Assembly: GCA_905250075.1 (NCBI GenBank)
Contig: CAJNOP010000330.1
Span: 154,708 to 218,707 of the forward strand
Origin: Rotaria sp. Silwood1
Taxonomy: Eukaryota > Rotifera > Eurotatoria > Philodinida > Philodinidae
Reading direction: 5' to 3'
DNA length: 64,000 nucleotides
Numbering within the stretch: position 1 is the stretch's first letter; each line of letters begins with the position of its first letter. Under the pieces are notes generated by a model. The model made no database searches. It was not told where the DNA came from and saw only the letters and a program-made list of their open reading frames with translations. This document shows positions 1 through 11,346 of the stretch, piece by piece. Made by a program: the position numbers and the translations under genes.

Positions 1-493
1 CATATAACAGTCCTGCAGTGGATTTTCATTACTATTCCTTCTATTATGAAAAGTAGCCCACTTTGAATTTACATTCTAGATAGTGTCACTCAAATGATCA
101 CTGGTCATTGACGGACACTGAAAGCATAACGCAATTGTTCGATACTGTCAACGTATAGGATTACAATTCGAGCGATTCTCATTTCTGAAAACTTGACTAT
201 TACAAAGATAAGTATAGTTTCATATCAACCAGTGTCACATATGAAACACTATATCCACTTTCATTAGAAAACAAAGCGAAAGAGACAAAGTGATCTGAAC
301 GAGAGCTGACAACCTACAGTGGAGATAGTTAGTGTTACTTTAATGACGCTATGAGTGACTAGAAATAAATATCTCTAACTTTATTGTGAAGCTGTAAGCA
401 ATTTATTTGAATTTAAAAATAAAGAAGTAAGTTGCATGAAGAAAGAAAGTCAACAAATGGTGATTTCATTAAAAAAAGCATTTCAATTGTTCT
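1..493. other. Non-coding 3' flank of the secreted-protein gene
   Basis: No convincing coding exon is seen. Minus-strand AATAAA-type signals (TTTATT on the plus strand, near 380 and 401) lie about 90-115 bp past the stop codon of the gene at 494-1306 and could be its polyadenylation signals. Confidence 0.4.
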
Positions 494-1306
494 TTAAAAA
501 CTCGGCCGTGGATTTTCTTGTGCACGTTGTATTATTTTCGCTACAGAACATGATAGTTGATCCGCAGACAAGTGTGGTGTAGACACAAAGTCTTTTATCC
601 CACGAGACGATAAATTACACCCATTGCTACTTGGTTTAGCAAATTTCCAAAACGAATTCAGATATACTATATCGTCCACGAAAGTACTAGAATATTTCTC
701 GATAATGAAAAATAAATTATTTTGAGCTTGTTCACGCATGTTAATACTAAACGTCACTGCCCTATTGGTAGCATGATTTGTCACAGTTTGAGTCCAATTA
801 GTGCCTCTTAACTGAAATCTGATGCATAGGTGATCCCCAGGATTTACAGTCATGATTGGACCGCCCTGACAACCAGTATACCCTGGTAACTTGCCATAGG
901 TGTTGACATATTGTGCAGAAATCCACCAAGTAGAATATGCTGCAGGTTGAGTACCTGGAGCACATGAAGTACCCCAGGTTAATACAGGTTGTAATACTCC
1001 ATTATCGATTGGATCAAAATTAGCTCCACCAGGTTGTAAACCGGGCCATAAAAATAATGTACCTTTAGAAGCTTGTTTAGGAGGAACAATCATGGTAGTT
1101 TCCACATAAACAACTTGATTTGTCTTTTCCACAGAAAAAAGAACTTCACCATAACCGCTCACAGTGCCAGTAGAAGCTTGGGTTAGACCAGCAGTAGATG
1201 ATGGATCATAAGCCGCACGTAAATTAATATCATGTATTCGTCGAGTGAACGTAACAGATACACAAAATACAAAGATTAGAATAATAGTAATGCCTGTTCT
1301 CATCAT
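494..1306 (-). CDS. Secreted eqolisin-like protein of a mainly fungal/bacterial type
   Basis: An intronless 270-aa reading frame. The start is supported by an in-frame stop just upstream (TGA CGG ATT ATT ATT TAT ATG). Residues about 1-21 form a signal peptide with a hydrophobic stretch (TGITIILIFVFCVSVTF), so the product is probably secreted. The mature part contains LFLWPGLQP (about residues 85-93), NGVLQPVLTWG, STWWISAQYVN, a GGPIMTVNPGDHL loop and a GTNWTQTVTNHATNRAVTF strand. This order of Trp-rich strands, a PGD turn and W-T-x-x-V-x-N-x-x-T resembles beta-sandwich eqolisin (peptidase family G1) proteins and related uncharacterised fungal secreted proteins. Whether the catalytic Gln/Glu pair of eqolisins is kept cannot be decided by eye, so enzymatic activity is only a guess. 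There are several cysteines after the signal peptide. I know this type from fungi and bacteria rather than animals, so horizontal acquisition is possible. Confidence 0.75.
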   Translation of the reverse strand: MMRTGITIILIFVFCVSVTFTRRIHDINLRAAYDPSSTAGLTQASTGTVSGYGEVLFSVEKTNQVVYVETTMIVPPKQASKGTLFLWPGLQPGGANFDPIDNGVLQPVLTWGTSCAPGTQPAAYSTWWISAQYVNTYGKLPGYTGCQGGPIMTVNPGDHLCIRFQLRGTNWTQTVTNHATNRAVTFSINMREQAQNNLFFIIEKYSSTFVDDIVYLNSFWKFAKPSSNGCNLSSRGIKDFVSTPHLSADQLSCSVAKIIQRAQENPRPSF

Positions 1307-1410
1307 ATAAATAATAATCCGTCAAAGAAACTAAAATCAAGAGAGAAATAAAAAACATAAAAGATGAAGACCCAAATACCTTATTTTCTATAATAACAAA
1401 CCTTATTGAA

Positions 1411-1625
1411 TGGTGGATGTGGGTGTGGGTGTGGGTGTGGGTGGGTGGGTGTGGGTGTGGGTGTTGGTGTAGATAGGTGTGGGGTGTGGGTGTGGATGAG
1501 TGTGGGATGTGAGTGTGGGTGTGAGTGTGGGTGTGATGGTGCGTGTGGGTGTGGGGTGTGAGTATTGTATACCTTTATACAGCACACCCACACCCACATC
1601 CACATCCACACCCACACCCACCCAT
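1411..1625. repeat. TGTGGG-type hairpin array 1
   Basis: A G-rich arm (about 1411-1561) of GTGTGG/TGTGGG units with variants is followed by a loop of about 22 bp (AGTATTGTATACCTTTATAC) and a shorter C-rich arm (about 1582-1625) of CCCACA units. The arms are reverse complements, so either strand can fold back. The motif matches the bdelloid telomere repeat. The open frames here (His-Pro or Gly-Val repeats) are low-complexity artefacts. Confidence 0.9.
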
Positions 1626-4600
1626 ATATATTACCCAATGCATTACATAGAAGGAAAAAATTGAAAACTTGTTAAAACGCATACGAAAACTTGACCTGTA
1701 GCACTAAAATAGCTTTCAACTTTCATAATGATAACAATCTGTATTTTTAGACAAAACGGCTGAGAATTCAGCTTAGTTCATAAAACAATACGTTCTAGAT
1801 CGATTCTTTTTTTAGGTCAGGACTACTTTTTAAACCTTAATACTCAAGCTGAAAAAAATGGTTCATATTTAAATTATTTACAAAAAAAATGACGCCATAT
1901 TCGAAATTCAGCACTGACACACATGTATTCTTAACTATATCCCGATTCGACTTGAAGCACAACTAGGCCTTCTATATCACAGGTCGAACCATGCATTTAC
2001 ACTTGCCTGATGTTTCCTGCAAGTATAAACGGCGTCACTACATATTGATCTATCTGTTGGTACAATGTGAACTCAGTTTTGGATCGAGCACACTTGCAAG
2101 TATATGCGCCCACATAAAGGAATTCCTCTAAGTGATAAAAGAACAAAAGTTTGAAACTAGAAAAAAAAGGTTTGCTCTCATTGTTCTCAACACTATTGTA
2201 TGTGGATGTATTTTTTTTCGATGGCGTTTCGATTCATGGCTAATATATCATTTTCTTCGTTTTTTCTTAGACTTTTGCTACTTCTGTTCCGACACGGAAT
2301 AAAAGCTTAGTGAAAAATTTTCTTAATCTTTCTAGTGCAGCACAGTGCACACATACAGAAATAACTGAGGTCAAGCTTGTTACGCTGGATGTTGTCGAAT
2401 GGATTCAAAGTTCGTGACTACATGGCAGTCAGATTCGGATGGTTTCTTTATGGCGTATTCCGGTTATTCACATTGTTTTTCATTGAAAATCACATATCGG
2501 ACTTACTGGTTCCCAATCAGGTATATGAAGCTGGAAACCATCAGATCTGTTCATATTCGATGTCATCCAGTACGATCCAGTGTCATAAAATCATTAAAAT
2601 CTGCTTCGGTGAATGTCACTTAGTTCCGTGATAAAATCCTTTCAATTCTTCGTACAGCAGCATGTCCAATTATATCGGCATGGGACATTTTCACTCATAC
2701 GATTATATCGTTTTTGGCAATGTGGATTCGACTGGAATTAGTTACCTATGGTCATCGGGTGCAAACGGAAAATGATGAAACTAACTGCGTTTGTTAGTGA
2801 GTGACTCATCGAAGCGATCGTAGTCAATAATTGAACGTGAAACTAGTTCCACGAGGTTTTCTCGAGCGAAATCGATCCAAGTGGATGGCATGCACTATTA
2901 ACAAAGGAGTGAACAATAACAAAAGAAAAACTATTTCAATGCAGTAGAGGGAAGATAAGAAAGTTTATTTTACACTTTTTATATGATGACCAAAATATGA
3001 TTTTCAATCTCTTAAAAAAAACACGAGATAGATAACGTGTTGGTCTTCAACATGACTACCACAGTCAATAAATTAGTTGTGAAAATAGTTCTTTCCAAAT
3101 TATTGAAATTATAGTATACATCTTCATACAACAGCAAAAAAACGAAACCCATCACTCCAGCTCTACAACCGTTCACTAAGATTGTAATAGTGACACCAAA
3201 GGAAACAGTGGATAAGACTTTGAATGGATCCATTAGTACTTTTCTTGATCAAACCACTTGAATAATACACCAATGATACGAGCATCTTGGTGTCAGTTTC
3301 ATGAGTTTTCGATCAAATTTTGAATGTTAAAAGCTATCAACAGAATAATTCATTTTTCGTCACTTTTCCAATAATAAAACGGTTCACTGTGGATTCCATT
3401 AGATAATAAACACAACACACAGAATGTGATTGATGCTATAATTTCTATAGCTTTTTATTGAGGGTAAGGATGTGTGGTGTGAGAAAATAGAAAATACACA
3501 CGCATACCCAAACAAACTAATTCGATGCATGCACAGTTTCAACAAATTCTGAGTCTTCCTTTTTTGATCAAAAGTTTTAGCTAGGGTCCGTCCGTCAGGA
3601 ACTTGGTGACAAAATGATTCAATAAAAACTCTGGTTTTATTTTTCAGATAGTTGGCATTTGTCCATCTAATAATTTCAAGGAAGTTTCATGGCTTTTCTG
3701 CGTTCGCCGAACCATGATTTGACAGAATTTATTTCTCATCAGGTCCATGAGAGGAATCACTAGTAATTTTTGAACGGAGGAAAGCATGCTACAAATTGTT
3801 TGAAATCTACAGAGACCAACTCATTTGTTATACTGGTTCCAAACACTATATTAGTGTTTATTGAAATCGATATTTTTCTAATCGAAATCTTTTAAACATT
3901 GTCTAAAAGGACAACAAAGCTTCATCAGGAAAATAGACGACTAAGGAATTTCTTAAGGGATCATATTTTTTCACCTTGTAAACAAATGTCATAGCTTTTC
4001 CAAAGAGCTACCAAACGAACACTAACCAAACTTTGGTCACTTCAATCTGCAAAATCACATTCTGTATGTTCTACTTACTACCCAATGGAATCTATATGGA
4101 TACGTTTGATTATTGGAAAAAAGTAACCAAAAATGCATTACTTTGTTCATAACTTTTAATTTTCAAAATTTGACCGAAAACTTGTGAAACTGGCACCAGG
4201 ATGCTTGCCTCAACATACTCTTTCCATTGATATATGATTCGATAGGTTTGTTCAAGAAAAGTGCTAATAGGTAAATTTGACGTCTTATGCGAACCTGTCC
4301 TTTGAAGCAAGAGGTTTTGAAATGCAAAGTAAAAAAAGCACAACTGACAATTTCCTAGTTATCACTAATTGACCGTTTTTTTCTTGGCAAGTAACCAATC
4401 AACAAAAACTGGAATTACGACTCTAAAATCTAATTAAAAAAAACGTATATTGCTGACCAACTCTTTACGCTCCATCTAACTATGTACATACATCTGCTTA
4501 AATTTTGTTGTTTTAATACCATATATATATTAAAACTTCATTATCGTCTAGGATTGCCATACGAAAAAATGGCTTATATAAATCTATGTATGAACGGATA

Positions 4601-5117
4601 ATTCGAAAGTTTTCCCTTCCGCTCGTGCTCTACTCCTATTTGAATTCTAGAGCTTTCTTTCTCTGCGTTTCAATTGATTCTAAAGTATCTAGCTGCATAG
4701 GAGTTATTTCAATCTCTCAGAACTTGTCAAATCATGTTTTTAGTATTCATACTTTGAAATAATTTCCAAACGCCATCGGAGTATACAAGAACATCTCCAA
4801 ATCTATATATTGCACTGTTAAAAATATTCTTCCTGAAGGAATTATCCCAAGCAGATTCTTTTCCGAACACGAACCGAAGCAGGTATAGTCCTTTAATATG
4901 ACTTTAAAAAATGTAGAAAAAGCAAAGGAATAAAGAAACAATGAATTTTTTTAATGAAAGAGAATCCAATGGAATGAATCATACATGTAAAATCAAAGGA
5001 ATCGAGTCCTAATTATTTTAATCTAATTGATTTTATATTTTCTCAAGATTCAATTTTTGACAACTAGGATCCTTCTCAGATTTTGAGAAAGTTTTTTTTT
5101 ATAGCTCGATAGCAATA
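1626..5117. other. Gene-poor AT-rich stretch
   Basis: I see no gene that can be supported. Short open frames at 2377-2631 and 3012-3233 have neither recognisable domains nor splice signals. The 3012-3233 minus frame is hydrophobic but isolated. Confidence 0.5.
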
Positions 5118-6462
5118 AGTGTGCTGATTACAAATATCAGTTTTCTTCAAACGTATTTCAGGTGATAGGGAAGATCTGAAGTACTCTTTAGAAGCCTTAG
5201 AACGAGTTTTTGAGGTGAAAGTTCACTAAAACTCGACTAACGTTCACCAAACCAAGTCCATTTGATGCAAAATTTTTGTCTCTATCAGATTCTATGACAC
5301 TGTCTAAGATATTCAAGTTTCTTTTCTATTGATAAATGCAAAATATCGTCCCAATTGTATAGTATTGTTACAAAAAATAATTTTTCGAGTTTTATGTAGT
5401 TATAGTTTCTTCAGGTGTATCAGCGAGACTGTTTTTATCACATATGTGATTTAATGTGCTCTTTCTCTCGATATCATGTTTAGTTTGAAACTCGATGCTT
5501 AGTAAAGTACTTTTGCTCTAAACACTTTACTTATCAGCCAACTTACATCTTTTTCGACTGGTATTCGATGATTTTTGGACACAACATACCTCTTTTGTTT
5601 TTGAACGAATATCATATTCGAAATAATTAAGGAAAACTAAATTAACTTAGGCATGTTTAAAATTGTTTCAGCGAGTTTTTTTTGATCGAAGTCGAACCTC
5701 CGTTTCCTTGAGAGATTCGTGGGAAAATGAGTTACTTCAAAATAACTGTTTAAATATCTAAATACATCGGATTAGATCTCAACATGATATTTCACAAAAT
5801 CAGTACTACATTTCCAGTGGCAGTATCCTTTTCTATGAAGTTGATATTTTGATATATCTCTGAAGGGTATCACGAGAAGAAATTTCATCGAAAAAAACTT
5901 GCAGAAGCAATTGTAAACATGTATAAACTGACTTGATTTTTCTTGATGATTTCGCATATGACATTCATTTAAAGTCAAAAAAAGGGTTTTTTGTTCGAAA
6001 ATCGTCGTATAATAGTCGACAAAGACGTCAATTGACTATCAAGGAAAATGGTTAAAGAAAAAATGCTTTACTAGACATCGAATTTCAAGCTGAAAATAAT
6101 CTCGTGAGAAAGAGCACATTCAATTACATATTTGATAAGCAAAATATCATTGATACATCCGGAGAAACTATGACTTCATGAAGCTCTAAAGTCTGTTATT
6201 TGTAATACTAGCACTCAATAAGGGCAGTATTTGGCATTTATCGAAAGAAAAACACTTAAAAATCTATGATGTTTTTGGATTCTAACATTGAGAGAAATTT
6301 CGCATCACATGAATCTATTTTTCCTGAAGCTAATACGAGTTTCAATGAACTTTCAGGTCAAAAACTGATTTTTAAGACTTTCACACACTATTTGAGATCT
6401 TTCTTACTATCTGAGTATTTAAAAGAAAAAATGTCATATTTTTGTAATCAGCACACTTAAAA
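5118..6462. repeat. Old, diverged long inverted repeat (fold-back)
   Basis: The left arm starts AAGTGTGCTGATTACAAATA at 5118 and the right arm ends with its near reverse complement (TTTGTAATCAGCACACTT) at about 6462. Matching blocks continue inward in the same order: GGTGAAAGTTCACTAAAACTCG against its partner near 6335-6360, AATGTGCTCTTTCTC near 5453 against GAGAAAGAGCACATT near 6106, and a TTTCTTCAGGTGTATC block near 5410 against GATACATCCGGAGAAA near 6152. The arms are about 500 bp with a centre near 5790, and they are interrupted by many substitutions and small indels. This looks like an old palindromic element or an inverted duplication. Small open frames inside it are not genes. Confidence 0.7.
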
Positions 6463-9400
6463 CGATGGGATTATAAAGAATTATAGTAGAATGGTGATGA
6501 AAAAATTTTCTCAAATCTTCACGCACACCTTAGAACTGATAAAGTGAGTTGTAAGAAAGTACAAAATAAACCAGAGCAAAATAATTAGGATGACATTTTT
6601 CTTTAATCTTAAAGCTCTCTCCATTCTATTATTTCTCATAAAAAAATCCTTTTTGCTCTTTATTTTTTAAGTATGAATGATTCACTTATCTTCATTCTTT
6701 ATTACAAAGGAGAGATTAGGTAAAGTGTTACCCCTTAAGTGAACGAAAACTGCTTCGCTAAAAAAATATGAAGCATTTATTTTACATGTAGCATCTTATT
6801 TGTTTTTCCGCTAGACCAAACCTCTTCAATTGGTTAAAAACTAGAACTGTCAACAGTTTAACTTCTAAGGTGAGAAACAAAAACCAAATTTACCATAATA
6901 TGTAGAGATTCTTTGTGAGACGTTTAACGTTACAATAGCTGATCGTAACTATTCATTTTGTAAAGGATCGTGAAGCATTATCGTTGTCAGAAAGCAAATA
7001 TCATGGTAAGAAAGTAACATTATACATTTTAAGTAGCACTACTTTAGTACAGAAAAGCTTTGTCAGATCCTATCACTAAAAAGACCTAAAGAGGATATAT
7101 TTTCATTTCTACATACCTTTACGTGTTATATTCGTACAGAATATTGCTTGATACAGACAATAATATTGTATTGTCGATGTTGTTGTGTGCTTGAACTAAA
7201 GGAGAATCCAGCGTATTTATACTTGAAAAATCTCCTTTATTTCGTGCATCCAACCATATCGAGAAAAATGATGACCATAGTTTCTACACATGCCTGGTTT
7301 ATTTCCAGTGGAAATTTAACCATCGTTTTGCTTGTTGTTTCATTCGTCATTCATAAAGGGGAAAGGTACTTCTATACAAAGTGACTAATGAATATGAAAG
7401 TATACACATAATAACAATGAGGATATTGCCATACCTTACCTTGTTCTTTTTTGCTTGTTCTCTCACTTCTCCTTCATACCGATGGACAATAACCATTAAG
7501 TAGCAAATAATTTCTCATCATAATGTATTGCAACTACGGTTAGCTTTTTCTCAAAAGGTAGATATTTTTCCCATTTGCAAAATTTGTCTTTCTTTTGTTT
7601 CTTCTTTCATTCATCCTTCGTACAAATGTATGATGCTGATAGGAAAAAAAACATGCATCACAATGTGCGAAAAACAATAACATGCATATGATCATAACAC
7701 AGGTATTTTTCTTGTTCGTGGAAATTTTTCCCTTTAATCGCTTGAATATTTTTCATTTTCATTATGTTTATTTATTTTTGTATATCTTGATTTAAAAATT
7801 AAAATGAAATGAAAAAAAAATTATTTTTAATAATTATACGATATTTAGAAAAAGTATTGTTATAAAACAATGACTTGTCATTTCACGAATCCATGTTGTC
7901 TTGTTCAGATGTTGTAGAGGAATGCATGAGTTTTTCTATTCAAATTTATCTTTCTTTTGATTTGTGTAGCTGTTTTTATTACTGTAGGCGCCTGATTCAG
8001 TAGAGGGAGCGCTTGCATATTAATGCTATCATGACGGTGTTTTCCAACTTCTTGATGGAGAAATAAATGGTTTCTTTGATGCGCTGCTTTATCTAATCAA
8101 TTTATTTGTCAATAACAAATACTTTAACCAAAACGAAATGTGCATTAATAACTATTATCTTGATGATGTTCTACAATCTATGAATTGCATTTTAGGTCAC
8201 GCTTTTTTATTTTTATTTTGTATTGTGGTATTTGTTTATTTAAACCAAATTTTGTTCCCTCATTATACATTACTCCATACTGACGTGCCACTTCATAAAA
8301 ATTCGATCTGGACTTTTGTTTAACTGGGTTCGTATCTGCTATTTGAAGCCTATTATGGTCACAGAAAAAGATTTGAATTTTTAATAGTTCTCAGCTCTGT
8401 TTTAGTACTCCTACTTCATGTTCAAATGTCAACTGTAGTAGTTTTAATGGATTTCACGGTTTGTTCAAGATATTTATCAATAATATGTGTTGGATAGTCG
8501 ACTTTATATAAATTGGTTTAAGTTCACTTAAATCATCTTGTCGGTTATCATAATTATTTGCTGTCTCAATTATTAAGGATGCCATGCTTTTAAAAATATT
8601 GATTTGAAGAGACTGCTGATGATCAGAATAGTAATTCAATAATCTATCGTATGCTATATCGTTTCGATACCACCTGATACCAGTCGTATTATGATTGTTT
8701 TTGGTAGTACTATTGCTTTTATATGCATAAGTTAATCTAATATTACTTTTCATTTTATTGAGATCCGCAATATATATTTTATCATCATCAAATAATGTGA
8801 CGTTTTATTGCTATAAGCAATTTTTTCAAATAAAATACAATGTTTGCAGCACATAAAAATAAATTCTACATTTTACAACAGAGTAAATGCAAATGAAAGC
8901 AGAGGGTCATTTTTCTGTTTGTTTTTCTTTTTTTCCTAGTTTTAATAGTGACATGGAATAAGGTGGCGACAGTAATAGATTGTAGTGATGAATAATCTCC
9001 AGAACACTATTAGCGTCTTACTCCACCAAAAACAGCTGGTTATTTTTGAATGTTGATGCTGTCCGAGTCATCTTGAGCTAGTGATTCATTAATTAGTGAA
9101 TACATTGTTTCAATTATTCTTCTTTTATTCCAATACTTTTTTGTTGAACAATAAAAGCATCATCAGTGTCAAATAAATATTGATGACAATTTTGTTCCAT
9201 ATATTGTATCATTCAGACTTGCCATCAAGGTCCTTGGTCGATGTGAAATATTGTTTCGTTCTTTTGTCAATACTTAATTGTGTTTCTTCATAGTACTTTT
9301 TGTGTTATTTACAATCGCATTGACTTTGTTAAACAAAAGATTGAACTTCTTTTGGATATAAGGGGTATTTCCATGGGATGTCAACCACACATACAAACGT

Positions 9401-10138
9401 TTTCTCAGATTTCGATGAAATTTTCAGCGTTTGTAGAGCTTTTAGTTCTAAGCATTTTGATGGAGATTGACTAAAAATACTACCAGCACTAAAGACGAAC
9501 AAAGCGTGTTTTTCTCACCGCTTTCCCAACAGTTTTCGGTCATTTTGTACACCGAAACAAGGTCAAAAATAAAATCTCAGACCATATTCGGATTCTTTGC
9601 GAAAAGGCGCATCGACTCATATTAAATATGTCTGAACTTTTGAAAAAGTTGAGGCGTATATGCCTCACAGACTACATGCCAAAACAGCATTTCTTCAGTG
9701 CTTGATTATTCCAAAAAGCCGAATTGCTCGATCGACTGGTATAGTGTATTTGATAGAGCTTCGCCTACTCTACAATCCCTATAGTACAGAATTTCCAGCG
9801 TTTTTGATACACCTAAAATATTGGGTCTGCTTTATTTTCACCTATATCCTTAGGAGAGGATTTGCCACAGAGCTGTTAGAAAAAATCTTTTAATTTTCGT
9901 TTCAGTTACGCAAAACAAAAGATCTAGTCAAACTCCAGTTAAATTCAAAATATCAGGTCATTTGGTTTTACGTAAGAAAAATGCGAGCTGAAACAAGTAT
10001 AAAGAATCTATTTCGACTCCTAACAAGTCACTAAGAAAGGGGTGTGCTCAGTATTTTGACATTATCTCTAGAACGGCTTGACAGTTTGAGATTGGGAATG
10101 TCTCATTAAATGGAGAACAGTATAGGCTACAAATTCAT
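6463..10138. other. Gene-poor AT-rich stretch
   Basis: No well supported gene is visible. The only open frame I would keep as a weak candidate is the minus-strand one at 8454-8753, listed separately. The rest are short frames without domains. Confidence 0.4.
8454..8753 (-). CDS. Weak candidate small protein, unrecognised
   Basis: A 99-aa frame, polar and rich in Asn, Tyr and Ile, with no signal peptide, no membrane segment and no motif I recognise. In its favour is a fairly long stretch free of stops in a very AT-rich area, with an amphipathic part (SLQINIFKSMASLIIETA). Against it are the lack of flanking splice signals or a polyadenylation signal that I could tie to it. It could be a remnant exon or chance. 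Confidence 0.2.
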   Translation of the reverse strand: MKSNIRLTYAYKSNSTTKNNHNTTGIRWYRNDIAYDRLLNYYSDHQQSLQINIFKSMASLIIETANNYDNRQDDLSELKPIYIKSTIQHILLINILNKP

Positions 10139-10640
10139 CTTAGTTAGGTAACCGATGTATAGGATAAATAAAACGGCATAAGGTCAAAAACTGTCAAAGC
10201 TCAAGAAATCTCACCTTCAGGGATAGCGGTATTTTGGATTGTTTTTTCGGTGGGCTATGCGCTACTAGAATTTCTTTTCTTTTACCAAACATATATCTGG
10301 TCAAGACACATCTTTTGACATTAATTTGTCTAGCAGAAACCATTGACGGGTAAAGTTAGCAAGGACCACACGATGGTCAACCCTACCCGGTCATGATTAA
10401 TTCTATCTCTGGCAGTCCTTGCTAACTCCACCCCTTAGTAGTTTGTGTTAGACAAATTAATGTCAAAAGATGTGTCTTGACCAGATCTATGTTTGGTAAA
10501 AAAAGAAATTCTAGTAGCGCATACCCCACCGAAAAAACAGTCCAAAATACTGCTATCCCTGAAGGTGAGATTTCTTGAGCTTTGACAGTTTTTGACCTTA
10601 CCCTGATTTATTTACCGTATACATCGGTTACGTAACTAAG
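10139..10640. mobile_element. Fold-back (MITE-like) element, about 502 bp
   Basis: Long terminal inverted repeats of about 220 bp. The left end CTTAGTTAGGTAACCGATGT and the right end (reverse complement CTTAGTTACGTAACCGATGT) differ at one base in 20. The arms continue with matching AAGGTCAAAAACTGTCAAAG, TCACCTTCAGGGATAG and GTCAAGACACATCTTTTGAC blocks around a unique centre near 10350-10420. There is no transposase, so it is non-autonomous. No target-site duplication is clear. The right end touches a TGTGGG array. Confidence 0.85.
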
Positions 10641-10960
10641 GGTGTGGGTGTGGGGTAGGGTGTGGGTGTGGAGAATCATTTATTCGTCTATACCCACACC
10701 CAGCCACACCCAGCCACACCCACACCCACACCCACACCCACACCCACCCACACCCACACCCACACCCACACACCCACACCCACACACCCACGTCCACACC
10801 CACACCCACACCCACACCCACGCCCACACCCAGCCACACCNNNNNNNNNNNNNNNNNNNNNNNNNNNNNNNNNNNNNNNNNNNNNNNNNNNNNNNNNNNN
10901 NNNNNNNNNNNNNNNNNNNNNNNNNNNNNNNNNNNNNNNNCCACAGCCACAGCCACACCC
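10641..10960. repeat. TGTGGG-type hairpin array 2 with assembly gap
   Basis: A short G-rich arm (10641-10672) is followed by a loop (GAGAATCATTTATTCGTCTA) and a long C-rich arm (from about 10692) of CCCACA units with CCACAGCCACA variants. The array is broken by 100 N at 10841-10940, so its true length is unknown. It is the longest array in the window and starts exactly where the fold-back element at 10139-10640 ends. Confidence 0.9.
10841..10940. other. Assembly gap of 100 N
   Basis: Exactly 100 undetermined bases inside the C-rich arm. The round number suggests a scaffolding placeholder rather than a measured length. Confidence 0.95.
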
Positions 10961-11346
10961 ATAACTGGGTTATACACAGACATGCCTGCCAGGCTTCTTT
11001 GATCATATCAATGATACTTTCGTATTTTATGCAACCATAGTTTCACGTTCATACTTCCTGCGTACATGAGAGATTGGAAGGCATTCACGATATTGCATTT
11101 TGAGTGAAGCCAATACATGAAGATTTACTGTGCATGCTTTATTCCAGAAATGAACTTTAAAAAAATAACAGCAGAGGAGAACATTGTTGAATCATGATTT
11201 TAATGAAAATGAAGCTGTATCTAGTGCTCTTTATTGTCTTTTGCTAGCAAAACACGTTCCATATACATCAAAATAGTAAAGAATAAGGATGCCTGACAGT
11301 TGCTTACTGACTAGAGTAACATTCACGAAACAACAAAAGAAGCTAG

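Noticed and set aside
1381-1638. Open frames of His-Pro-Thr or Gly-Val repeats on both strands
   Set aside because: Translations of the TGTGGG array; low complexity and present in several frames.
3012-3233. 73-aa hydrophobic minus frame
   Set aside because: Hydrophobicity is expected from T-rich DNA; no start context, splice site or family was found.
10636-11040. Four overlapping frames over the large TGTGGG array
   Set aside because: They run through the N gap and consist of array translation only.
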